A stretch of DNA of 64,000 bases from Actinoplanes sp. DH11 (GTDB taxonomy: Bacteria > Actinomycetota > Actinomycetes > Mycobacteriales > Micromonosporaceae): positions 1 to 64,000 of the forward strand of contig NZ_JAHWGU010000041.1 in the NCBI RefSeq assembly GCF_020873875.1. Direction: 5' to 3'. This document shows positions 28,640 through 35,924 of this stretch, piece by piece; positions within the stretch are counted from its first letter, which is position 1; each line of letters starts with the position of its first letter. The notes under the pieces are model-generated. The model was not told where the DNA came from and made no database searches. It saw only the letters and a program-made list of their open reading frames with translations. Both the position numbers and the translations under genes were made by a program.

Positions 28640-29827
28640 TCAGCCGTCGTGATCCCCGTCGGTCAGGTCCGCCGCGGCGACGTCCTCGGGGTCGCGCACC
28701 CAGGCGGAGAAGACCGGGACACCGTGCCAGGGCCCGCCGGGCTGGGCGGTGACGGCGACGACGGCGTACGGGTGGGCGAACCGCAGCTCGGCCCGGCGGA
28801 TCACCTGCTCCGGCGGCAGCGAGGTGGGGAAGAAGTATCCGCTGACCGCGGCCGCCTCGAACCCGAACCGGCTGAACCGGGCGGTCGCCGTCTGCTTCGC
28901 CTCGAACCGCGGCTCCGGCCGTCGCAGCAGCCGCGCCAGCACCCGGGTCGCGGCCGGGAACCCGAGCGCCGGGTCGGCAGCCAGGTCGTGCTCGGTGGTG
29001 GCGGACCAGGCCGGCAGCAGGGCCCGCACGAACTCCCGCCGGCTCTCGTGACCGCGCTCCTCGCTGATCGTCCAGAGCGGCGTCTCGCCCAGCGGCAGGT
29101 CGAACAGCGACTTGGCGGCCGGTGGCGTACCCGTCTCGGTGACCACCGCCGGGGCGATCTCGTGGGCGGCGGCGAGCACCCGGTCCGGGGCGACGTCCGC
29201 GGCGGCGGCGACCGAGACCACGTGCAGGCCGTCGGCGGACGCGACGTGCACGATCACGTCACCGGCCGCGGCGGTGCCGGCGACGAAGGCGGCATGACCG
29301 TACTCCGGGGACCACAGGACGGTGCCGAGCCGGTCGGCCCACGCGCCGCCGAGCCGCCCGGCCGGTGCCACCTCGAACGGGTCGATCCAGGAGACCTTGG
29401 TGGCCAGGGCGCTGGCGAGCAGGAGCAACAGGTCCGCCGCCGGCTCGCCGGGAAACTCCTCGATCATCCCGTACGTGTGCTCGCGGGCCCACCGGTCGAG
29501 GCTTTCCTTGTCCGGCAGCGGCCCGACCTCGGTGGCCTCCGGCAGTGCCGCCGGCCAGTCTCCGAGACCGGCCGAACCGGCGTGCCACACCGCTGTCGCG
29601 GCCGCGACCAGGGGATGCGGCCGGGCCAGCAGTTCGCCGGCGATCCGGGCCGCCTCCGCCGGTTCGACGCCGAGCGGGTCGGCGAGTTCGCCGGCCGGTC
29701 CCGACGACGCGGTAAGTGCCAGCAGCAGCCACGCCCCGAGCGGTGAGGCGATGTGGTGCCGGTCGCCGGCGGCGGTGTGCAAACGCTGCGCGTACCGGTG
29801 GAGCGCGGTGGTCCAGTCCTCGGCCAT
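28640..29827 (-). CDS. Serpin-like protein
   Basis: A 395-aa protein with the serpin layout. It has an N-terminal IASPLGAWLLLALTASSGPA (serpin helix A/B region) and LLASALATKVSWIDPFE, matching the serpin NAxYFKGxWxxPF shutter strand. A hinge-like SRFGFEAAAVSGYFF comes before the reactive loop position. The C-terminal LRFAHPYAVVAV and GVPVFSAWVRDPED match the serpin F/P-rich end and the final GRVxDP. There is no signal peptide, so it would be cytoplasmic. The hinge is short and unlike inhibitory serpins, so inhibition is doubtful. Assignment is by pattern only. Its start is 4 nt past the downstream end of the endonuclease-fold gene, suggesting a two-gene unit. Confidence 0.72.
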   Translation of the reverse strand: MAEDWTTALHRYAQRLHTAAGDRHHIASPLGAWLLLALTASSGPAGELADPLGVEPAEAARIAGELLARPHPLVAAATAVWHAGSAGLGDWPAALPEATEVGPLPDKESLDRWAREHTYGMIEEFPGEPAADLLLLLASALATKVSWIDPFEVAPAGRLGGAWADRLGTVLWSPEYGHAAFVAGTAAAGDVIVHVASADGLHVVSVAAAADVAPDRVLAAAHEIAPAVVTETGTPPAAKSLFDLPLGETPLWTISEERGHESRREFVRALLPAWSATTEHDLAADPALGFPAATRVLARLLRRPEPRFEAKQTATARFSRFGFEAAAVSGYFFPTSLPPEQVIRRAELRFAHPYAVVAVTAQPGGPWHGVPVFSAWVRDPEDVAAADLTDGDHDG

Positions 29828-29831
29828 CGGA

Positions 29832-30665
29832 TCATCTTCCCGGACCGACGTGGCGTTGCGGAAGGACGAGGTCGGCGACGACTCCGCAATGGTCGGTCGC
29901 CCACACCCCGCCCACCGGCTCGTCGAACGCCAGCCGGCAGTCGACCACCTCCAGGCTCGGGCCGTGCGTGCCGCAGCGGACCATCACGTAGTCGATGCGG
30001 CGCCCGGTCTCCAGCGGCATCGTGCCCTCCCGGACCAGCGGGTTGCGCGGGGTGAACGTGTAGCCGGGCTCGTCCGGGTGCACGGTCTCCCAGGCGTCCC
30101 GGTAGGCGACGCTGAACTGCTGCAAAGACTGCCGCCCGGTCCAGAACCGGATGCTCGCCGAGTCCGGGGTGTCGTCGAGGTCCCCGGCCAGGACGATGTG
30201 CGGGCGGCGGCCGGCGAACCGCTCCTCCACCATCCGCGCACAGAGCACCGCCTGGGTCTCCCGCTCGTAGGAGTACCCGAACTGGTACGTCGGTTTGTGG
30301 TGCACGAAGAACAGCGGCCCGAGCGGTGACTCGACCTCGGCCACCACCGCCGCCGACCACGGCAGGTCGACCCGGTCGGTGACCCGAAGATCGATTTCGG
30401 ACACGGCGCCGAGGGGCCAGCGGCTGGCGAGCACCGCGCCGACGCCGTTCTCGGAACGCCGGGAGTGCCGGGCCAGCTGGTACCCGGGTCCGAGCAGGTC
30501 GGTCGCCTGGTCGTACTCCTCGCCCCAGACCGTCTCCTGAAGCGCGACCAGGTCGGGGCGCAGAGCTGCCAGCCCGGCGCGCAGGGCGGGGCGGCGGCGT
30601 TCGTAGTCGGCGTTCTCCGGCGAGTAGAGATTGAGGGTCATGACTCTCAACGGCGTCGGCGGCAT
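29832..30665 (-). CDS. Endonuclease/exonuclease/phosphatase-fold protein
   Basis: A 277-aa EEP-superfamily hydrolase. Motifs in order: LRVMTLNLYSPEN (metal Asn), RPDLVALQETVWGEE (metal Glu, about residue 50), FFVHHKPTYQFGYSYE, LAGDLDDTPDSASIRFW (catalytic Asp, with Asp in place of the usual Asn of GDxN), RRIDYVMVRCG, and WATDHCGVVADL (final Asp-His). All catalytic positions are represented. Substrates in this superfamily include nucleic acids, phosphoinositides and sphingomyelin, and cannot be chosen here. I take ATG 30665 because the upstream frame is low complexity. No signal peptide. Confidence 0.85.
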   Translation of the reverse strand: MPPTPLRVMTLNLYSPENADYERRRPALRAGLAALRPDLVALQETVWGEEYDQATDLLGPGYQLARHSRRSENGVGAVLASRWPLGAVSEIDLRVTDRVDLPWSAAVVAEVESPLGPLFFVHHKPTYQFGYSYERETQAVLCARMVEERFAGRRPHIVLAGDLDDTPDSASIRFWTGRQSLQQFSVAYRDAWETVHPDEPGYTFTPRNPLVREGTMPLETGRRIDYVMVRCGTHGPSLEVVDCRLAFDEPVGGVWATDHCGVVADLVLPQRHVGPGR

Positions 30666-30734
30666 ACCGCTGTCGGTTACCGGAAGTGGCCGGTCCAAAC
30701 GCGCGGCGGCCGGACGGGGGTAGCGTTGGCGAGC

Positions 30735-30971
30735 ATGATCCCTTCCTGCCCCGAATGCGGCACACCCGGTGTGCCGCTGCTCTTCGGCCTGCCCGTCGCG
30801 GAAGCGATCGACGCCGCCGGCGACGGTGACCTGGCCCTCGGCGGCTGCGTGATCCGCGAGCCGGCCCCCAACTGGCAGTGCCCCGCCGGCCACCAGTGGC
30901 GCGACGCCGACGAGCGCGCCTGGGACCAGCGCCTGCAGGCGGTCCTGTCCGCCCACGGCTACCGCCCCTGA
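30735..30971 (+). CDS. Small zinc-ribbon-like protein, 78 aa
   Basis: A short protein with CPECGTPG near the N-terminus and WQCPAGHQW in the second half. Together these give a Cys-x2-Cys and a Cys-x3-His pair that could hold one zinc. Between them, residues 15-45 contain FGLPVAEAIDAAGDGDLALGG. It resembles small actinobacterial hypothetical proteins with a zinc ribbon. It is divergent from the EEP gene with a 69-bp shared promoter region. Function unknown. Confidence 0.72.
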   Translation: MIPSCPECGTPGVPLLFGLPVAEAIDAAGDGDLALGGCVIREPAPNWQCPAGHQWRDADERAWDQRLQAVLSAHGYRP

Positions 30972-30979
30972 CGGTCACC

Positions 30980-31014
30980 CGCGGGGGCCCGTGACGCGCA
31001 CGGGCCCCTGCGGC
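30980..31014. terminator. 15-bp hairpin between convergent genes
   Basis: Arms 30980-30994 and 31000-31014 form a continuous 15-bp RNA stem with one G-U pair and a 5-base loop. It lies between the zinc-ribbon gene (+) and the MFS gene (-) and can serve both. Confidence 0.75.
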
Positions 31015-31026
31015 TTCACCCGTCGG

Positions 31027-32280
31027 TCAGCGGGTGGTGTGTGCCAGCTCGCGGGACGGGGTCGCAGGGGCCGGGGTGGCCGGGGCCGGGGTGACGGTGG
31101 CGCGGCGGCCGAGCACGGCTACCGCGGCGAGCAGGGCCAGCAGGATGACGGCGAAACCGGTCATCACGGTGGCCGCGGGCAGGGCCTGTGTGGCGATGCC
31201 GAGGGCGATCGCCGGGACGCCGAGGCCGAGGTAGGCGATCAGGAACAGGCCGGCCAGGGCGGCACCGCGCTCGGCCGGGGCCGCCGACGCCGCGACCGCG
31301 CCGAGGGCCGCCTTGAAGAGCACGCCCGCGCCGATGCCCGCGGCGACGCCACCGATCAGGAACAGGGCCAGACTCGCGGTGTGCATGCCGGTCACCAGGG
31401 TGACGATGCCGCCGGCCTGGGCGAGCAGGCCGAGCCGGGTCTTCGCCGGGCCGCTGAGCCGGCCGGTCAGGGCCTGCGCCGCGGCGGCCGCGCCGAACAC
31501 CGCGAAGACGATCGCGCCGGCCAAGGCCCGCGACGGGTGGTGCAGGGTGCCGGCCACGAAGCCGGGGGCCAGCGAGGTGAAGACGCCGAACACCGCGAAC
31601 GAGGCGAGTGCCGACGCCGCGGCGGCCAGGTAGACGGTCCGGTCGCCGTGGGCGCCGATCCGCTGCGGGCGGTACTCGTACCGGCCCGCCGGCCGGACCA
31701 CCGTCTCCGGGGTCAGTGCCACGAGCACGATGCTCAGGAGCAGGAGAACGGCGAAGACGATGTACGGCGTACGCAGCGGAGCCGGCACGAACTGCGCCAG
31801 AAGTCCCGCGATGAGCGTGCCCAGCCCAAGGCCGCCGCTGTTGGCGGCGGTGGAGACCACCTCGAAGCGCTGGCGCGAGGCGCCCGGCCGGTGCGCCGCG
31901 TGCAGCTCCTGCAGGTGGGCCGTGGCGGTCGCGGTGATCATGCCGACGCCGAGACCGGTGACGAACCGGGCGGCGAGCAGCACCGGCAGCGACGTGCTGG
32001 TGAGGAAGAGCACCGCGGCGAGCAGTTCCAGCGCCAGTGCCGGTATCAGGATCCGTCTGCGCCCGAGCCGGTCGGAGACGTGCCCGGCGAGCAGCAGACT
32101 GATCACGACGCCGACCGCGTAGACGGCGAACACGACAGTGACCGTGAAGGTGGAGAAGCCGTCCCGCTGCATGTAGAGCGGGTACAGCGGGGTCGGCACG
32201 GTGGAGAAGGCCATCGCGGTGAGGAAGGCGACGGCGATCGACCAGAACCCGGCGTGCAGGCGGGCGGGCGAAGCGTTCAT
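31027..32280 (-). CDS. MFS transporter
   Basis: A 417-aa protein with about 12 membrane helices. It starts FWSIAVAFLTAMAFSTVPTP and carries the cytoplasmic loop HVSDRLGRRRILIP (motif A, GxxxDRxGRR-like), followed by VTGLGVGMITATATAHLQEL. A small-residue-rich C-terminal tail (TVTPAPATPAPATPS) is repetitive. It resembles drug/sugar exporters; the substrate is unknown. It is divergent from a LysR regulator, and an inverted repeat sits exactly in the shared promoter, so LysR control is likely. Confidence 0.9.
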   Translation of the reverse strand: MNASPARLHAGFWSIAVAFLTAMAFSTVPTPLYPLYMQRDGFSTFTVTVVFAVYAVGVVISLLLAGHVSDRLGRRRILIPALALELLAAVLFLTSTSLPVLLAARFVTGLGVGMITATATAHLQELHAAHRPGASRQRFEVVSTAANSGGLGLGTLIAGLLAQFVPAPLRTPYIVFAVLLLLSIVLVALTPETVVRPAGRYEYRPQRIGAHGDRTVYLAAAASALASFAVFGVFTSLAPGFVAGTLHHPSRALAGAIVFAVFGAAAAAQALTGRLSGPAKTRLGLLAQAGGIVTLVTGMHTASLALFLIGGVAAGIGAGVLFKAALGAVAASAAPAERGAALAGLFLIAYLGLGVPAIALGIATQALPAATVMTGFAVILLALLAAVAVLGRRATVTPAPATPAPATPSRELAHTTR

Positions 32281-32302
32281 GAGCTGACTGTCGCGCGCCC
32301 CG

Positions 32303-32355
32303 AGTATCAACACCAACGAAAGAAACAGCTGACAACCATCTCGATCGTTGATACT
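32303..32355. promoter_or_regulatory. LysR-type inverted repeat between MFS and lysR
   Basis: AGTATCAAC (32303-32311) and GTTGATACT (32347-32355) are perfect 9-bp inverted arms 35 bp apart. Each contains an AT-rich LysR-like half site. The right arm ends 6 bp before the lysR GTG start. The spacing suggests a DNA loop or two half-sites bound by a LysR tetramer, repressing its own gene and controlling the MFS gene. Confidence 0.65.
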
Positions 32356-32361
32356 TGGGTC

Positions 32362-33264
32362 GTGGAACTCCGTCAGCTCGAATACTTCGTCGCGGTCGCC
32401 GAGGAGCAGAGCTTCACCCGGGCCGCCACCCGGCTGTACGTCGTCCAGTCCGCGGTCTCCGCCGCCGTCAAGGCACTCGAGCGGGACCTGGGCGTACCCC
32501 TGCTGGAACGCAACTCGAAACGGGTGGTGCTGACCGACGCGGGCACGGCGCTGCTGCCGCGGGCCCGCTCCACGCTGGACGCCGCCCGCGACGCTCGGGA
32601 CGCGGTCTCCGAAGTGCGCGGCGGCCTGACCGGCACCCTGCGCATCGGCACACTCACCTCGATCCGGATCATCGACCTGCCCGCGATGCTCGGCGAATAC
32701 CACCGCCGGCACCCGGGCGTGCTGCTGCGCACCAGCGCCGCGCCCTCCGGCTCCGCCGGGCACCTCCAAGGCATCGTCGAACACCGCCTGGACCTGGCGT
32801 TCGTCTCCCTGCCCGGCGCGCGGCCCACCGGCGTACGCCTGATCGAACTCACCAGTTCCGTCCTCGACCTGGTCGTCCCGGCGGACCACCCGCTCGCGGA
32901 GCGGGCCGAGGTCCGCCTCACCGACCTGGCCGGGCTGGACTTCATCGACTCACCGGCCGGCTACGGCAACCGGGCCGTCACCGACCGCGCCTTCGAAGCC
33001 GCCGGGGTGGCCCGCCGCGTCACCATCGAGATCGCCGACATCGCCACCGGCGCCGCCCACGTCGGTCACGGACTGGGGGTCGCGCTGCTGCCCCGGTTCG
33101 TCGTGACCGGCGAGCCCGGCGTGGCCGTCGTACCCGTCACCGGCGCCGACCTGGTGTGGCCGCTCTCCCTCGCGGTCGCCGCCGACCGCACACCGGGCGC
33201 CGCCGCGCGCGCCCTGATCACCCTGCTCACCGAGACCGTCCGCACCCCGGGAGCCGCCACATGA
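32362..33264 (+). CDS. LysR-family transcriptional regulator
   Basis: A 300-aa regulator. The N-terminal winged HTH spans residues 1-60 (MELRQLEYFVAVAEEQSF, then TRAATRLYVVQSAVSAAVKA and LERDLGVPLLERNSKRVVLT). A linker helix follows. The effector domain of two alpha/beta lobes begins near 90 (LTGTLRIGTLTSIRIIDLP). GTG 32362 is the natural start given the first residues. It is divergent from the MFS gene. Its stop overlaps the ATG of a 14-codon mini-frame created by a 41-bp tandem duplication. Confidence 0.95.
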   Translation: MELRQLEYFVAVAEEQSFTRAATRLYVVQSAVSAAVKALERDLGVPLLERNSKRVVLTDAGTALLPRARSTLDAARDARDAVSEVRGGLTGTLRIGTLTSIRIIDLPAMLGEYHRRHPGVLLRTSAAPSGSAGHLQGIVEHRLDLAFVSLPGARPTGVRLIELTSSVLDLVVPADHPLAERAEVRLTDLAGLDFIDSPAGYGNRAVTDRAFEAAGVARRVTIEIADIATGAAHVGHGLGVALLPRFVVTGEPGVAVVPVTGADLVWPLSLAVAADRTPGAAARALITLLTETVRTPGAAT

Positions 33265-33319
33265 CCCGGTACGTCATCGTCCGCACCCCGGGAGCCGCCA
33301 CATGACCCTGTACGTGATC
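33238..33319. repeat. 41-bp tandem duplication at a gene junction
   Basis: Units 33238-33278 and 33279-33319 differ at two positions. Each contains the end of lysR, its ATGA stop/start overlap, and the first codons of the next gene. The duplication therefore copied a translational-coupling junction. Confidence 0.93.
33261..33305 (+). other. 14-codon mini-ORF made by the duplication
   Basis: ATG at 33261 overlaps the lysR stop (ATGA), and the frame MTRYVIVRTPGAAT ends at 33305, overlapping the next ATG at 33302 (again ATGA). Its first half mimics the start of the downstream flavoprotein (MTLYVIV) and its second half the end of LysR (VRTPGAAT). It probably has no function of its own, but it would pass ribosomes from lysR to the flavoprotein gene. 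Confidence 0.7.
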
Positions 33320-33784
33320 GTCTGCGCCACCGGACCCGCCCCCGGCGTCGGCCGGCTCGTCGGGCAGGCCCTCGGCCAGGGCTGGGAGGTGCAGGTCGTC
33401 GCCACCCCGCCGGCGCTGGACTTCATCGACACGGCGGCGATCGAGGAGCAGACCGGGCGGCCGGTGCGCAGCCGCCCGCGCCGGCCCAGCGAACCCAAAC
33501 CGCCCCGGCCGGCGGCGATCGTGGTGGCGCCGGCCAGCTACAACACGATCAACAAGATGGCGCTGGGCATCGCCGACACCTATCCGCTCAGCCTGCTCGC
33601 CGAAGCACCCGGCCTCGGCATCCCGGTCGTGATGCTGCCGTCGGTGGGACCGGCCCTGGCCGGCCGGCTCCCGTTCCGGCGCAGCGTTGATCAGTTGCGG
33701 TCGGAGGGCGTACGCGTCCTCGACCCGCCCGCCGAACCGGAGTTCCCGTGGCACCGCGCCCTGGAACAGCTGCCCCAGCCGTAG
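33302..33784 (+). CDS. Flavoprotein (HFCD/DfpA-like)
   Basis: A 160-aa single-domain flavoprotein of the homo-oligomeric flavin-containing Cys decarboxylase fold. The N-terminal strand (MTLYVIVCATGPAPGVGRLV) and WEVQVVATPPALDFID fit the Rossmann-like core. PAAIVVAPASYNTINKMALG (about residues 77-96) is the conserved flavin/dimer motif. Relatives include decarboxylases and small flavoproteins of unknown role. The proton-donor Cys/His typical of EpiD/CoaC is not evident. It is coupled to lysR through a duplicated junction. Confidence 0.82.
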   Translation: MTLYVIVCATGPAPGVGRLVGQALGQGWEVQVVATPPALDFIDTAAIEEQTGRPVRSRPRRPSEPKPPRPAAIVVAPASYNTINKMALGIADTYPLSLLAEAPGLGIPVVMLPSVGPALAGRLPFRRSVDQLRSEGVRVLDPPAEPEFPWHRALEQLPQP

Positions 33785-33808
33785 CCCGAGTGCCCGACGG
33801 CCGTGATC

Positions 33809-34546
33809 TCAGTCCCCGACGACCTTGAAGAGGGCGGCCACCTCGGCCTGCGACAGGTGCCGGAAACCGCCCGGACGCAGGTCGCCGAGGCGGATCGGGC
33901 CGACCGCCGTGCGGATCAGCCGGGTCACCGGGTGACCGACCGCGTCCATCATCCGGCGCACGATGTGCTTGCGGCCCTCATGCAGCGTGATCTCCACCTG
34001 CGCGGTCTTGCCGATCGCGTCGACCAGGCGGAAGCTGTCCACCTTCGCCGGCCCGTCCTCCAGCTCGACACCGGACTGCAGGGCTCGGCCCACGCTGCGC
34101 GGCAGCGGCCCCATCACCTCGGCCAGGTACGTCTTGGAGACGCCGTACGACGGGTGCATCAGCTTGTGCGCGAGACCGCCGTCGTTGGTGAACAGCAGCA
34201 GGCCCTCGGAGTCGGCGTCGAGCCGGCCCACGTGGAAGAGCCGCTGCTCGAAGTTGGCGCCGAGGAAGTCGGCCAGCTCGGTGCGGCCCTTCTCGTCGTC
34301 GAGGCTGGAGACCACGCCGCGCGGCTTGTTCAGCGCGACGTAGACCAGCTTGGTGTTGGTGATCACCCGCTGCCCGTCGACGTGGATCTCCGCCGTGGCG
34401 GGGTCGACCTTGTCGCCGAGTTTGGCAACCCGGCCGTTGACGGTGACGCGCCGCCGGAAGATCAGATCTTCGCAGGCGCGCCGGGATCCAACACCGGCCG
34501 CCGCCAGGACTTTCTGGAGGCGTTCGGCGGTGTCAGCCTGAGGCAT
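33809..34546 (-). CDS. rluB: 23S rRNA pseudouridine synthase RluB
   Basis: A 245-aa RsuA/RluB-type pseudouridine synthase that modifies 23S rRNA near position 2605. It has an S4 RNA-binding domain (residues about 8-55, LQKVLAAAGVGSRRACEDLI), then the catalytic domain with LNKPRGVVSS and the catalytic Asp in GRLDADSEGLLLFTNDG. The C-terminus has the LHEGRKHIVRRMMDAVGHPV motif. ATG 34546 lies within the end of scpB (14-nt overlap). The scpA-scpB-rluB order is standard (Rv1709-Rv1711). Confidence 0.95.
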   Translation of the reverse strand: MPQADTAERLQKVLAAAGVGSRRACEDLIFRRRVTVNGRVAKLGDKVDPATAEIHVDGQRVITNTKLVYVALNKPRGVVSSLDDEKGRTELADFLGANFEQRLFHVGRLDADSEGLLLFTNDGGLAHKLMHPSYGVSKTYLAEVMGPLPRSVGRALQSGVELEDGPAKVDSFRLVDAIGKTAQVEITLHEGRKHIVRRMMDAVGHPVTRLIRTAVGPIRLGDLRPGGFRHLSQAEVAALFKVVGD

Positions 34547-35924
34547 CGAGCACTTCTTCCACATCGTCGGGCAGGAATGGAGCAAGCGGCGGAAGCTGGT
34601 CGATCGAGTTGAGACCGAGCTTCTCGAGGAACAGCACGGTGGTCCGGTACAGGTATGCCCCGGTTTCCGGTTCCGTGCCGCACTCCTCGATGAGGCCGCG
34701 AGTGACAAGCGTACGCATGACGCCGTCACAGTTCACACCGCGGATGGCCGAGATGCGCGAGCGCGTCACCGGCTGCTTGTAGGCGACCACGGACAGTGTC
34801 TCCAGGGCTGCCTGGGTGAGTCGCACCGACTGGCCGTCCAGCACGAACCGCTCGACATAGTGGGCGTACTCCGGACGGGTGTAGAGCCGCCACCCACCGG
34901 CCACCCGCCGCAGGTCGATGCCGTGCCCCGCCGCCGTGTACCGCGCCGACACATCCTCCAGCGTCCGCGCGATCCGCTCGACCGGCTCCTCCATCACCTG
35001 CGCCAGCTGCAACTCACCCACCGGCTCGTCAACCACCAACATGATCGACTCCAGGGCCGCCGCCAGCTCCGCGTCGGTGAGGACCACCACGGGCGTACGG
35101 TCGGCGCCCGCACCAGGCGCACCCCCACCGTTACGCGGCCCCCTGAGCTGCGCCGGAACCGAGACCTGCGCCGCCCCCGAGGCCGGCGCGTCGCCCTGCG
35201 GGCGTACGCCACCCGGCGGCGCGAGGTCGGCCTGCGGAGGTACGCCAGCCGGCGGCGCGAGGTCAATCTCCGGGCGTACGTCAGTCGGCGGCGCGAGGTC
35301 GACCTGCGGGCGTACGTCAGTCGGCGGCGCGAGGTCGACCTGCGGGCGTACGTCAGTCGGCACGGGGTCGGCCTGCGGGCGTACGCCAGCCGGCCAGGGT
35401 GCGTCAGTCGGCCGGGGTGGGTCCGCCTGGGGGGCCGCGTCGGCCGGTGCCGCCGGCGCGTCCACCGGCACGTGCTCCTCGTCGTCGGCATCCGGCTCGG
35501 CGGCCAGCTCCTCCGCGGCCTCCTCGACGGAATCCGGCAGCGGCAGCTCCGGGCCGACCTCGTCCTCGCTGGGCTCCGGCTCCTCATCGGCCACCGGCAG
35601 ATCCTGCGGCGCGTCCACAGCGTCCCGCAGCCCGTCCCCAGCCGGCTCCCGCTCGCCGACCGCGACCTCCGCGCCACGCCCGGCTTCCGCGGGCTCCGCG
35701 TCACGCCCACCCGCAGCGGGTGCTGCGTCTCGCTCGCCCACCGGGGGCTCCGCGTCACGCCCGGCTGCCCCCTGGGCCCGCCCGGCCCCCTCGGCCCGCC
35801 CGGCCCCCTCAGCCTGCTCGGCGGCGGCCTGGTACTCCCGATCGGGCTCCTGCCGGCGCTCCCACGGCGGCACCCATGCGGCCGCCTGGGCGGCCAGGGA
35901 GTCCGCTTGCTCCTCGCTGCTCAC
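34533..35924 (-). CDS. scpB: Segregation/condensation protein ScpB with long repetitive N-terminus
   Basis: ScpB is the winged-helix dimer subunit of the SMC-ScpA-ScpB condensin that organises the chromosome. The conserved domain covers only residues about 285-460 (VVVLTDAELAAALESIMLVV, LRLTQAALETLSVVAYKQPV-like core, SRISAIRGVNCDGVMRTLV). Residues 1-280 are an Ala/Glu/Pro/Asp-rich extension with 12-residue repeats (TDVRPQVDLAPP). Usual ScpB is about 190-280 aa. GTG 35924 overlaps the scpA stop (GTGA) and follows GGAGAG, so the long form is probably made. Confidence 0.93.
   Translation of the reverse strand: MSSEEQADSLAAQAAAWVPPWERRQEPDREYQAAAEQAEGAGRAEGAGRAQGAAGRDAEPPVGERDAAPAAGGRDAEPAEAGRGAEVAVGEREPAGDGLRDAVDAPQDLPVADEEPEPSEDEVGPELPLPDSVEEAAEELAAEPDADDEEHVPVDAPAAPADAAPQADPPRPTDAPWPAGVRPQADPVPTDVRPQVDLAPPTDVRPQVDLAPPTDVRPEIDLAPPAGVPPQADLAPPGGVRPQGDAPASGAAQVSVPAQLRGPRNGGGAPGAGADRTPVVVLTDAELAAALESIMLVVDEPVGELQLAQVMEEPVERIARTLEDVSARYTAAGHGIDLRRVAGGWRLYTRPEYAHYVERFVLDGQSVRLTQAALETLSVVAYKQPVTRSRISAIRGVNCDGVMRTLVTRGLIEECGTEPETGAYLYRTTVLFLEKLGLNSIDQLPPLAPFLPDDVEEVLDASG
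35196..35395. repeat. 36-bp in-frame repeats inside scpB
   Basis: About five units of 36 bp encode TDVRPQVDLAPP-like 12-residue blocks in the ScpB linker. Two adjacent units are identical, and the outer ones have drifted. The unit length is a multiple of three, so the frame is kept whatever the copy number. Confidence 0.9.
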
